Program-made: the position numbers and the translations under genes | Shown: in pieces, positions 16,246 to 24,116 of the stretch | Position numbering within the stretch: the stretch's first letter is position 1 | How the letters are laid out: the number at the start of each line of letters is the position of its first letter | Notes under the pieces: generated by a model | Databases searched by the model: none | Told to the model about the DNA's origin: nothing | The model's input: the letters and a program-made list of their open reading frames with translations, nothing else | Assembly: GCA_016213105.1 (NCBI GenBank) | Contig: JACRBN010000010.1 | Location: 1 to 64,000 of the forward strand | From: Chloroflexota bacterium | Lineage (GTDB): Bacteria > Chloroflexota > Anaerolineae > Anaerolineales > Villigracilaceae | DNA: 64,000 nucleotides | Reading direction: 5' to 3'

Positions 16246-17131
16246 AAAGCAACAATCCCACCCAAAACAACAAACTGAATACCAGCGCCGTCTGGCCCGT
16301 GCCCGCCAGCGCCGCATTGAGCGGACGTCCCTTTTGTGTCAGCACTACACGCATGGATTTATATGCCAGCGGCAAGGACAGCCAGACCAATAGCGATAGC
16401 CAGGAAATGATTCCCAGCAGCGCCGCAACAGGCAACACCAGATAAGCCAGCGCCATGCAAATCACATACTCGACCTTCGTGGCGCGTTCGCCGATGCGCA
16501 CGGCCAGCGTATGCTTGCCGCCTTTGCGGTCATTGTCGATGTCGCGCAGGTTGTTGACCACCAGAATGGCCGTGATGATCAGTCCAGGCGGCAGGGTCAT
16601 CCACCACACCGCCGCGGAGACGGAACCCGCCTGCACATAATACGTGCCAGCCACGGAGGCCAAGCCGAAGAAGATAAAGACAAAGAGATCGCCGAGACCG
16701 TGATAGCCCAGCGGAAACGGCCCGCCCGTGTAGGCGATGGCTGCCAGGATGGCCGCGATGCCGATGGCGATGATCGGCCAGCCACCCAGCCAGGCCAGGT
16801 ATAGTCCCAGCACGGCCGCCAGCCCGAAGACGACTCCCATTCCAACCTTGACCTGCTTCGGCGTGAGCAGTCCCGCCTGCGTGACGCGCGTCGGGCCGAG
16901 GCGCTCGGGCGTGTCTGTGCCGCGCTCAAAGTCGAACACGTCGTTGGCCAGGTTGCTGCCGATTTGCAGCAGCAGGGCTGCGCCCAGGCAGGCCAGGAAC
17001 CCGTCGAGACGGAACCAGCCGTCAGCCCAGGCCAGGGCGGAGCCCATCACCACGCCCGCCGCCGCGGCAGGCAAAGTCCGCGGGCGGATCGCCAATCCCC
17101 ACGCATTCCAGTTGATTTGGGTCTGTGCCAA
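16238..17131 (-). CDS. menA: 1,4-dihydroxy-2-naphthoate polyprenyltransferase
   Basis: A 297-residue integral membrane UbiA-family enzyme that attaches the polyprenyl tail to dihydroxynaphthoate in menaquinone synthesis. About eight helices are visible. The two aspartate motifs are NLANDVFDFERGTD and NNLRDIDNDRKGGKHTLAVR. I place the start at a TTG (17129-17131) because GGAGG stands seven bases upstream of it. The next upstream ATG would add about 70 residues translated from REP-2 repeats. It is divergent from menG, the next step of the pathway, across a repeat-filled gap. Confidence 0.9.
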   Translation of the reverse strand: MAQTQINWNAWGLAIRPRTLPAAAAGVVMGSALAWADGWFRLDGFLACLGAALLLQIGSNLANDVFDFERGTDTPERLGPTRVTQAGLLTPKQVKVGMGVVFGLAAVLGLYLAWLGGWPIIAIGIAAILAAIAYTGGPFPLGYHGLGDLFVFIFFGLASVAGTYYVQAGSVSAAVWWMTLPPGLIITAILVVNNLRDIDNDRKGGKHTLAVRIGERATKVEYVICMALAYLVLPVAALLGIISWLSLLVWLSLPLAYKSMRVVLTQKGRPLNAALAGTGQTALVFSLLFWVGLLLSR

Positions 17132-17150
17132 GAGTAGGCCTCCAAAAACT

Positions 17151-17267
17151 TCGCCCTGAGCGGAGGACCGAGCGCTCTTTGCGAGGTCGGTAGGCGAAGG
17201 GCGTGAAATCCAAGATACTCGCGCTTCGACTGCGGGACGAAAAGCATCGCCCCTCCGCTCAGCGCGG
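17151..17267. repeat. REP-2 pair upstream of menA
   Basis: TCGCCCTGAGCGGAGG at the left and GCGCTTCGACTGCGGGACG...CCGCTCAGCGCGG at the right. The middle also has a REP-1-like GCGCTCTTTGCGA word. It lies in the menA-menG divergent gap. Confidence 0.7.
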
Positions 17268-17314
17268 ATTTCTAACGCGCCGCAGTATATCACGCGGCCA
17301 TCGCCGCAAGCGCT

Positions 17315-17357
17315 TATAATGGGGCGAGTTTTGGCAGGGCAGATTGGCAATTTGCCC
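17315..17357 (+). promoter_or_regulatory. menG -10 box and nearby inverted repeat
   Basis: TATAAT at 17315-17320 and an inverted repeat GGGCAGATT-GGC-AATTTGCCC (one G:T wobble) at 17337-17357, which ends 17 bases before the menG start. The repeat could be a regulator site or a leader hairpin. Confidence 0.45.
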
Positions 17358-17374
17358 TACATCCAGGAGACCCC

Positions 17375-18070
17375 ATGACCCAACTGACAGGCGATGAACG
17401 CGCCGCGTACGTTCAAAACATGTTCACCAAGATCGCCAGCCGCTACGACCTGATGAACCGACTGATGACAGGCTTTCAGGATGTGCGTTGGCGCAGGCTG
17501 GTCATCAAGCTGGCCAGGCTGACGCCCAAATCCCACTTACTGGATCTCGGCACAGGCACGGGCGACCTGGCGCGCGAAGCCATCGCCCAAACACCTGGCC
17601 TCAAAGTGGCCGCCGCCGACTTCACCTTCGAGATGATGCGCGTCGGCGCGCAGACCGTCGGCCCGCTGGATTTTTCGACCGCCGACGCCCTGCGCCTGCC
17701 CTTCAAGAACGCCACCTTCGACGCGGCGGTTTCGGGCTTTCTGATGCGCAACGTGATCGACGTGCATAAGGCCTTGCAGGAGCAGTACCGCGTGTTGAAG
17801 ACGGGCGGACGCATTGTCATCCTCGACACCACGCGCCCAAAGCGGAATCTGCTCTCGCCCTTCATCTGGATCCACATGCACGTCATCATCCCCACCCTGG
17901 GCGGATTACTCTCGGGCGAACGCGAAGCCTACACCTACCTGCCCGACACCACCGAGGGCTTCCTGACCGCTGAAAGTTTGGCCGCGCACCTGGCCGCGGC
18001 GGGATTCAAAGCCGTGAATTTCAAGCGCCTGATGTTCGGCACCATCGCCATCCATTGGGCGGAGAAGTAA
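17375..18070 (+). CDS. menG: Demethylmenaquinone methyltransferase
   Basis: A 231-residue SAM-dependent methyltransferase (UbiE/MenG family) that makes the last step of menaquinone formation. The SAM motif LDLGTGTGDLA lies near residues 51-61. The UbiE blocks are FTKIASRYDLMNRLMTGFQD, RNVIDVHKALQEQYRVLKTG and the C-terminal FGTIAIHWAEK. As no ubiquinone genes are seen and menA is the divergent neighbour, MenG is preferred over UbiE. The coding region begins 17 bases after an inverted repeat. Confidence 0.92.
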   Translation: MTQLTGDERAAYVQNMFTKIASRYDLMNRLMTGFQDVRWRRLVIKLARLTPKSHLLDLGTGTGDLAREAIAQTPGLKVAAADFTFEMMRVGAQTVGPLDFSTADALRLPFKNATFDAAVSGFLMRNVIDVHKALQEQYRVLKTGGRIVILDTTRPKRNLLSPFIWIHMHVIIPTLGGLLSGEREAYTYLPDTTEGFLTAESLAAHLAAAGFKAVNFKRLMFGTIAIHWAEK

Positions 18071-18089
18071 CGCGAGATAATATCTCGCG
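18071..18089. repeat. Perfect 9-bp-arm palindrome after menG
   Basis: CGCGAGATA and TATCTCGCG around a single A, directly after the menG stop and 13 bases before the next start codon. It leaves room only for the next Shine-Dalgarno (GAGGA). It may be an operator or a small mRNA hairpin. Confidence 0.7.
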
Positions 18090-18102
18090 CAACGAGGACA
18101 TC

Positions 18103-18585
18103 ATGACCGACCATCCCATCAAACAACCCAATTCCAAAATGTGCTTCATCTGCGGGGTCGAGAATCCCGTGGGCCTGCACCTGCACTTCTACGAGATCGA
18201 ACCTGGCGTGATCGAGACCCAATACATCGCGCCCGAACATTTCCAGGGCTACCCGGGCGTGCTGCACGGCGGCATCGTGGCCGCCATCCTCGACGAGGTC
18301 AGCGGGCGCTCGCACATGGGGCCAGGGGACAATCCGCGCTTCATGTTCACGGGCAAGCTCGAAGTCCGCTATCGCAGGAACGTGCCCATCGGCAAACTGC
18401 TCAGGATCGTCGGCAGGGCGGGCAAATCCAACCGCAAACTGGCCGAATGCTGGGCGGGCATCTACGACGCCGGGACCGACGAGCTGCTGGCCGAGGCGAA
18501 CGCCGTCCACATCGACGTGCCGCAGGACAAGCTCGACCTTTCCATGCTGGACGAACTGGGCTGGAAGGTGTATCCCGAAGAATAA
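18103..18585 (+). CDS. PaaI-like hot-dog thioesterase
   Basis: A 160-residue hot-dog-fold protein, probably an acyl-CoA thioesterase. The motif FQGYPGVLHGGIVAAILDEV has the conserved histidine-glycine-glycine and an aspartate. The N-terminal CFICGVENPVGL pair of cysteines is common in this subfamily and may bind metal or be structural. Start at 18103 with GAGGA upstream; the longer frame would overlap menG. Next to menG it could act on an aromatic acyl-CoA such as dihydroxynaphthoyl-CoA, the MenI step. This is inference from position only. Confidence 0.85.
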   Translation: MTDHPIKQPNSKMCFICGVENPVGLHLHFYEIEPGVIETQYIAPEHFQGYPGVLHGGIVAAILDEVSGRSHMGPGDNPRFMFTGKLEVRYRRNVPIGKLLRIVGRAGKSNRKLAECWAGIYDAGTDELLAEANAVHIDVPQDKLDLSMLDELGWKVYPEE

Positions 18586-18681
18586 CCCTTGCGAAGGTTT
18601 CGCCACAGCCAGGCATTTCGCTTCAACTGTACTCGCCGTATCGACGAGTTGCATCGTCACCATCCAAACCTTGGCAAGGTT
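18584..18681. repeat. 98-bp element bounded by AACCTT palindromes, copy 2
   Basis: Left end AACCCTTGCGAAGGTT (overlapping the preceding stop codon) and right end AACCTTGGCAAGGTT. Ends and length match the element at 5219-5317; the interior differs. Confidence 0.65.
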
Positions 18682-18698
18682 CAACAGGAACACATTCC

Positions 18699-19466
18699 AT
18701 GAAAAACATCATCCTCTCCCGCCTGAACGAGATCGAACAGACCCAGCAGGTCGTTATCCTCCACGCCTGCGAAAGCGGCAGCCGCGCCTGGGGCTTCCCC
18801 TCCGCGGACAGCGATTACGATGTGCGCTTCCTCTACCTGCGGCCCGTCCACTGGTATCTTTCGGTCGAGGAAAAACGCGACGTGATCGAAGTTCCCATCG
18901 ACGATCAGCTCGACATCACCGGCTGGGACTTGAAGAAGGCGCTGCAGCTCTTCCGCAAATCCAACCCGCCGCTGCTGGAATGGCTCGGCTCGCCCGTGGT
19001 CTACATGGAGAAACACTCGGTCAGGGCGCAGTTGCGCGAACTGGCAAAAACGCACTATTCCCCGCAGACCTGTTTCCTGCATTATTTCGGTACGGCCCGC
19101 AATCACTACCGCGAGGCCACCGCGGGAGAGGGTGTCAAACTCAAACCATACTTCTACGCCCTACGCACCCTGCTCGCCACGTTGTGGATCGAGGCGGGGA
19201 ATGGCGTGGCCCCCACCGAGTTCCGCGCCCTGCTCGAACGTATGGTCAGCGACTCCGCGCTCAAGGCCGAGATCCTGTCCCTGCTCGAACGTAAACAGGC
19301 GGGCACGGAAAAAGACAGCAACCCGCGTATCCCGCTCATCAGCGACTTCATCGAAGCGGAAATCGCGCGGCTCGAAACCAGTCCGCTTCAACTCGAAAGC
19401 AGGGCTGCACCTTATGAAATTCTGGATGACCTGTTTCAAAAGACACTGACAGAAGTGTGGGGTTGA
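18699..19466 (+). CDS. Nucleotidyltransferase superfamily protein (YcgL-like)
   Basis: A 255-residue protein of the DNA polymerase beta-like nucleotidyltransferase superfamily. The signature is seen as GSRAWGFPSADSDYDVRF (residues about 27-44), with the paired aspartates that bind metal. The downstream ITGWDLKKALQLFRKSNPPL and EWLGSPVVY blocks match predicted nucleotidyltransferases of the COG3541 group. The substrate is unknown. The start at 18699 has ACAGGA upstream; the frame is open further back but crosses the 98-bp repeat. It stands alone between a thioesterase and a sigma-factor operon. Confidence 0.85.
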   Translation: MKNIILSRLNEIEQTQQVVILHACESGSRAWGFPSADSDYDVRFLYLRPVHWYLSVEEKRDVIEVPIDDQLDITGWDLKKALQLFRKSNPPLLEWLGSPVVYMEKHSVRAQLRELAKTHYSPQTCFLHYFGTARNHYREATAGEGVKLKPYFYALRTLLATLWIEAGNGVAPTEFRALLERMVSDSALKAEILSLLERKQAGTEKDSNPRIPLISDFIEAEIARLETSPLQLESRAAPYEILDDLFQKTLTEVWG

Positions 19467-19520
19467 TTTTCCCTGTTACCTTTTCCCCGCCTCCTGTAAC
19501 CTATATCTGACAGGAGGTTT

Positions 19521-20096
19521 ATGTCCCTCACGATGACTGCACACACCGAAAGTCCGCCCGACGAAGCCAGACTCGCGCGCCAGGCCATCGGCAATGCCGA
19601 AGCCTTCGCCGAGCTGTACCGCCGCCACGTGACGCGCGTCTACCGCTATCACATGGCGCACACGGGCAACACCAAAGACGCGGAAGACCTGACCTCGCAG
19701 ACCTTCATGGCTGCACTGGAGGGCATACGCTCGTATCGCGGGGAGGCGCCCTTCGCCGCCTGGTTGATGGGCATCGCTTCGCGGAAGCGCGCCCTCTTCT
19801 TCCGCGGGATGCGGCCCGAGGTCCAGATCGAAGCCGCGGACCAAATCCCCAGCCCGGGCCTGCTCCCAGACCAGGAGGCGGGTCAACGCCTTCAGCTTGA
19901 ATCCGTTTCCCGCGCCCTGAAACAAATCAGCCCAGAGCGCGCCGAAGCCATCATCCTGACCACGTTTGGCGGCTTGAAATATGCTGAGGCCGCGCGCCTG
20001 CTGCGCAAAAGCGAGGCGGCCGTGAAGATGCTCGTCCTGCGCGGGCTGCAAGACCTGCGCGAGCGAACCTCCCTTTCCCTGGAGGTGGAACGATGA
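19521..20096 (+). CDS. ECF-type RNA polymerase sigma factor
   Basis: A 191-residue extracytoplasmic-function sigma factor. Region 2 spans about residues 24-95 (AFAELYRRHVTRVYRYHMAH, DAEDLTSQTFMAALEGI). Region 4 spans about 130-183 (SPERAEAIILTTFGGLKYAE, SEAAVKMLVLRGLQDLRERT). A consensus AGGAGGT precedes the ATG. Its stop overlaps the start of the membrane-anchored LysM gene (ATGA), the usual arrangement of a sigma factor with its anti-sigma partner. The regulon is unknown. Confidence 0.92.
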   Translation: MSLTMTAHTESPPDEARLARQAIGNAEAFAELYRRHVTRVYRYHMAHTGNTKDAEDLTSQTFMAALEGIRSYRGEAPFAAWLMGIASRKRALFFRGMRPEVQIEAADQIPSPGLLPDQEAGQRLQLESVSRALKQISPERAEAIILTTFGGLKYAEAARLLRKSEAAVKMLVLRGLQDLRERTSLSLEVER

Positions 20097-22771
20097 AACC
20101 GATCGAAAACATGCTGCCCGAAAACGACGCCCTGTACGAGGCGCTGCAAACCCTGGCCGGGGACATTACCCCCGAGCCGCAATTCAAATATAAATTGGAG
20201 GATGACTTGAAGTCCGCCCATAAGCCGCGCGCCAGTTTCCAAATCAGCCGTAGGGATGTCTTCCAGTTTGCGGGGTTGACCGTGGCGCTGGCGCTGCTGG
20301 CCTTCGTCCTGAGTTGGGCCATCCGCTCGCTGGTGCCGCCCCGCATCCCCGCAGGCCCAGGGACGGCCACCCCGACCCTGGTCATGCCAAGCCCCACGCC
20401 CGTCGGCCAGGCAGCTCCCTACGTTGTCCAGAGAGGCGACACCTGCGCGAAGATCGCCGCGGATTTCAACATCAGCATGGATGACCTGATCGCCGCCAAC
20501 GGCCTGGCGTCGAATTGCGCGAACCTGCAGATCGGGATGGAATTGGTGATCCCCATCCAGGGCGGCATCGTCGCCCCGCAGGTCGAAGGCTACGACTACA
20601 ACAGCCTGACGCTCTACCTCAAAGCGGATCTGCCCAGCCTGCCGCTCGAAGCCAACGTCTACACCGCCCAGCCCGACCAGCACGCCACAGTCGAATCCGC
20701 GCGGGCGCTGGCGCTGCGCTTCGGCATCGACGGCCAGGTGTACAGCGCGCCGGGCGAGCTTCCAGGAACCACCGATTACATGGTCACGGCAGGCGGGCCG
20801 CGCCTGTACGTCCGCTCGGACAATTACTTCTCGTATTACCGTGACTACGGCAGAAACTTCATCGGCGGAGGAGTCCTGACCGATGAGCAGGCCGCCGCAG
20901 CCATCGCCGACTTCATGGGATCGCATGGCTTCGACTTCGCGTACAGCATCGAACCTGCACCGCAGGTCTATGGCGAGTATTACATCGTACCATTGCTGGA
21001 CGGACAGGCTTTGCGTTACGACTACAATCTGCCGGCCGGCTTAGACATCACCCTCGACAATGACGCCCAGGTGATGAGCGTCAACGGTTCGCTGCCCAAT
21101 ACACAGGCCATTGGAACCTACGGCATCCGCTCCGCCGAGGAAGCCTTTCAGAAGATCATCGGCAATGCAGAGGCTGGCATTCAAGAGAGTATGCGCTCGG
21201 GCGGGATGTTGAATGTGCAGATTTGGCAGCGCGAGTATCCAGATGGCGCCGAAGTCACAATCTACGGTCAGGTGCGCTTCTTCCCCTCCGCCGAAGTTGG
21301 CGGAATGCCGCTGGTCACGCTGGACGACCGGGTAGTCACCGGCAACATCACAGGCCTGGAAGCGGCCCAGGAGGGCGCGGACATCGAAGCCAGCGGACAC
21401 TTTTCGATGCGGGACGGTATCCGCATTTTCGAAGTGGATGCGTGGCAATATTCCCCCGCAGAATTCATGTCCATCACGGGCACGCTTCACCAGGAAGGCT
21501 CGGAAACCTACCTGCTGGATACTTCCACCAACGAGTATCCAAACGCCGCAAATGCCGTAAAGTACCTGATCGCCGACCTGCCAGCAGACGCCCCCTTCGA
21601 CACATACCCGCCTGCCCAATTGCTGACCGTGGACGGCATGGTGAAGGATGACAAAATCGACTGGACCATGATCCAATATTTTCCCGACGGCATGGCAGGC
21701 GGCGGCGGAGGCGGTGGTGGATCGGGTCTCTACCAGCTCAACCTGTCAGGCACACCCATGCCGTTGCCCACGCCCGTTCCAACCATTCCGTCCACAGGTG
21801 GAGGGGGTGGAGGCTCTGGATACATGTACACCATCGTGGCAGGCGACACCTGCCAAAGCATCGCAACGACTTTTAATGTGCCCGTCGAGGATCTGATCGG
21901 GGCCGATGGCCTGCCTGTGGATTGTGCCGCCTTGCAAGTCGACCAGACGCTCACCATCCAGTTGGCGCCGCCGACCCTTCCGCAGACCGTCGCAGGCCTG
22001 CGCGGCATCTTGATGGTCAATCTCTACTACCAGGCCGACGGCAGCCAGCGCACGGAATACGCCTTGATCAGCGCCGACCCAGACTACCCCTACGCACTAC
22101 TGGAAGGCGAGGGTCTGGACGCGCTCTACGATTACCGCAACCGTCCCGTGGAGGTGTGGGGCGCGTTGACCGCCAACGCGTATGGCATCTACACCGTCCA
22201 AGTCGAGCGTTTCGAAATCCCCTTCCCCGGCCTGGACTTCCAAATCCTCAAAGGCAGCGAGCAAACAGCCGAGGTTGACGGCCAGATGACCCTGCTCTTC
22301 ACCACCGAAGACGGCCAGACCTTCCTCGAACTCAACTCGGACTGCGTCATCCCCACCGTGCCCGAATCGGCCCTGACCACCGATCAATCCGCCATCCTGG
22401 TCGAAACACTGGCCATCCCCGACCTGACCTGGGGCGGCTACCCGACCGTATGTGTCCACAGCAAGGCCCCAGCTTTCGACGCCAGCGGCCAGCCGGTCGA
22501 ACTGCTCATGAGCGCCGGCGAAGTCTACGAGATGAACGACCCGGCCACCTACGTCCCGCCCACCATGACCATCGAAAAGGTGGAACTGGTCTACTACGTC
22601 AACGACCCGCGCTTCACACCCATAGACCCCAATGGGCCGCCTGTCTACATCCAGCCAATGTGGCGCTTCTACGGCCACTACAGCAACGGCGACGAGTTTG
22701 AGATCCTCGTCCAGGCGCTCCAGGATGTGTATCTCTCGCCCGAGATACAACCCATCGAGCCGCCAGGATAA
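20093..22771 (+). CDS. Membrane protein with two LysM domains, putative anti-sigma partner
   Basis: An 892-residue single-pass protein. The first 55 residues are cytoplasmic, residues about 57-81 are the membrane helix, and the rest is outside. A Thr/Pro-rich linker leads to LysM 1 (about 109-154, VVQRGDTCAKIAADF) and a long middle region. A glycine-rich linker precedes LysM 2 (about 577-622, IVAGDTCQSIATTF), followed by a C-terminal module. LysM binds peptidoglycan or chitin-like glycans. No zinc-binding anti-sigma motif is visible in the short cytoplasmic part. I nevertheless infer an anti-sigma or sensor role from translational coupling to the ECF factor. A strong terminator follows. Confidence 0.82.
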   Translation: MKPIENMLPENDALYEALQTLAGDITPEPQFKYKLEDDLKSAHKPRASFQISRRDVFQFAGLTVALALLAFVLSWAIRSLVPPRIPAGPGTATPTLVMPSPTPVGQAAPYVVQRGDTCAKIAADFNISMDDLIAANGLASNCANLQIGMELVIPIQGGIVAPQVEGYDYNSLTLYLKADLPSLPLEANVYTAQPDQHATVESARALALRFGIDGQVYSAPGELPGTTDYMVTAGGPRLYVRSDNYFSYYRDYGRNFIGGGVLTDEQAAAAIADFMGSHGFDFAYSIEPAPQVYGEYYIVPLLDGQALRYDYNLPAGLDITLDNDAQVMSVNGSLPNTQAIGTYGIRSAEEAFQKIIGNAEAGIQESMRSGGMLNVQIWQREYPDGAEVTIYGQVRFFPSAEVGGMPLVTLDDRVVTGNITGLEAAQEGADIEASGHFSMRDGIRIFEVDAWQYSPAEFMSITGTLHQEGSETYLLDTSTNEYPNAANAVKYLIADLPADAPFDTYPPAQLLTVDGMVKDDKIDWTMIQYFPDGMAGGGGGGGGSGLYQLNLSGTPMPLPTPVPTIPSTGGGGGGSGYMYTIVAGDTCQSIATTFNVPVEDLIGADGLPVDCAALQVDQTLTIQLAPPTLPQTVAGLRGILMVNLYYQADGSQRTEYALISADPDYPYALLEGEGLDALYDYRNRPVEVWGALTANAYGIYTVQVERFEIPFPGLDFQILKGSEQTAEVDGQMTLLFTTEDGQTFLELNSDCVIPTVPESALTTDQSAILVETLAIPDLTWGGYPTVCVHSKAPAFDASGQPVELLMSAGEVYEMNDPATYVPPTMTIEKVELVYYVNDPRFTPIDPNGPPVYIQPMWRFYGHYSNGDEFEILVQALQDVYLSPEIQPIEPPG

Positions 22772-22782
22772 AGGTCACCAAC

Positions 22783-22816
22783 AAAAAAGTGCTCCGAGAT
22801 TACGGGGCACTTTTTT
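22783..22816 (+). terminator. Rho-independent terminator
   Basis: AAAAAAGTGC(TCC) and (GGG)GCACTTTTTT arms, about 13 base pairs, with an eight-base loop. It ends the sigma/LysM operon and would work in both directions. Confidence 0.88.
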
Positions 22817-22867
22817 GTTCAAGAGTATAATATTGTCAGACATCTTCTCCAGAATGGAGCTAACGCC

Positions 22868-23605
22868 ATGATCACCACCTACCACCGTCCCCAGACCCTT
22901 GAAGAAGCCCTGATCCTGCTGGCCCAGCCGAACACCGTGCCCCTCGGCGGTGGGACTCTGCTCTCCCACCCCCAGTCTGCCCCCGTTTCTGTCGTGGATT
23001 TGCAGTCCCTCGGTCTGAACACCATACGCTCAGGGCAGGTTCTCGAACTCGGCGCCACCGTCACCTTGCAGCAGTTGCTCGAATCGGAGCATTGCCCCGG
23101 GGCGCTCAAGACCGCCATCAAACTCGAAGCTCCGCTCAACCTGCGCAACTCCGCCACCCTGGCTGGGACGCTGGTCGCGGGCGACGGCCGCTCCCCCGTC
23201 GCCGCCTGCCTGCTAGCCCTGGATGCAAAAGTGACGTTATTCGTCAATCTTCAATCGCAAATCGTCAATTTGGGTGAATTCCTGCCTCTCCGCCCCCAGG
23301 GACTCATCACCCAGATCGCCATTCCGCTCCAGGTCAAATTCGCCTTTGAGTACACCTCCCGCACCCCTGCCGACAAGCCCATCGTCAGCGCCGCGCTGGC
23401 CCAGTGGCCCTCGGGCCGCGCCCGCCTGGTGATCGGCGGCTTCGGAAAATCCCCGTCCCTGGCCATGGACGGCACCGAAGCCGACGGCGTCGACTCCGCC
23501 GCCCGCAACGCCTGCCACGAAGCCGTGGATGATTTCGGCTCCGCCGAATACCGCATGGACGTCGCCGCCACGCTGGCGAAGAGATGCCTGGAAGATATCA
23601 AGTAG
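22868..23605 (+). CDS. FAD-binding subunit of a molybdenum hydroxylase family (CoxM/CutM-like), orphan
   Basis: A 245-residue protein matching the medium FAD subunit of xanthine dehydrogenase/CO dehydrogenase-type enzymes. The FAD motifs are VPLGGGTLL near residues 24-32 and NLRNSATLAGTLVAGDGRSP near 100. It starts with the typical ITTYHRPQTLEEALILL. It is slightly short, and neither the molybdopterin large subunit nor the 2Fe-2S small subunit is adjacent, so it may be a remnant or act with unlinked subunits. A 30-base CGTCAAT-type repeat is embedded in frame around 23241-23270, giving a peptide insertion before GEFLPLRP. A TATAAT lies at 22826. Confidence 0.8.
   Translation: MITTYHRPQTLEEALILLAQPNTVPLGGGTLLSHPQSAPVSVVDLQSLGLNTIRSGQVLELGATVTLQQLLESEHCPGALKTAIKLEAPLNLRNSATLAGTLVAGDGRSPVAACLLALDAKVTLFVNLQSQIVNLGEFLPLRPQGLITQIAIPLQVKFAFEYTSRTPADKPIVSAALAQWPSGRARLVIGGFGKSPSLAMDGTEADGVDSAARNACHEAVDDFGSAEYRMDVAATLAKRCLEDIK
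23241..23270. repeat. CGTCAATCTTCAATCG-type repeat inside a coding region
   Basis: TCGTCAATCTTCAATCG followed by CAAATCGTCAATT. This is low-complexity dispersed DNA that differs in base composition from its GC-rich surroundings, and it is read in frame as part of the CoxM-like protein. Confidence 0.6.
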
Positions 23606-23666
23606 GTCACGCCACAGGCGTGATGATTGGCAGAGCATATCATTCTCTCGAAGAACACACCTGTAC

Positions 23667-23691
23667 TGCACCTACGGTCTGTGCAGGTGCA
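23667..23691. repeat. GCACCT hairpin, second copy
   Basis: TGCACC...GGTGCA arms with TGCA-rich interior, related to 11232-11256. It lies just upstream of the hsdM remnant. Confidence 0.6.
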
Positions 23692-23709
23692 ACGATAACG
23701 TCTGGGAAC

Positions 23710-23900
23710 CATAAATTTTGGAAAGACGCGGGCTGTTCCAGTGAGTTGGATTACGTGGAGCAGACTTCGTGGATTCTGTTCCTGAAGTATTTGGATGATC
23801 TGGAAAAAAGATAAACAAGATGCAGCGGAGTTGGCGGGGAAATCTTATACGCCAATCATTGATAAGAAGTTCAAGTGGGATGTGTGGACTGCGCCGAAGG
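23710..23900 (+). pseudogene. hsdM: Frameshifted N-terminal fragment of type I restriction methylase HsdM
   Basis: Two overlapping frames join to give FWKDAGCSSELDYVEQTSW, ILFLKYLDDLEK, then DKQDAAELAGKSYTPIIDKK and WDVWTAPK. This is the N-terminal helical domain of type I R-M modification subunits. An extra A in the run near 23806-23811 shifts the frame (LEKR-stop instead of LEKDKQD). After WTAPK the homology ends abruptly in REP-2-like sequence (CCTTCGGCTTCGACTG). No HsdS or HsdR is present. The rest of the 23606-24116 gap holds repeats and nothing else I recognise. Confidence 0.8.
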
Positions 23901-24116
23901 TAAGCAATGGAGGCCCTTCGGCTTCGACTGATGCTGGCGCTCAGTCTCGGTGGTGCAACTCCATTGGGTGGAGAAAAGGCTTATAAGTCTGATGGTCCCT
24001 GGTGGTGAGGCTCTTTCCCGTTATGCGGGATCAAAATAGCGTAACTGGCTCGAAATATCGCAGTGGTATAATCGCACTGCACGTACTCCGGGCACATGCC
24101 TGACCAAGAGGATGCG

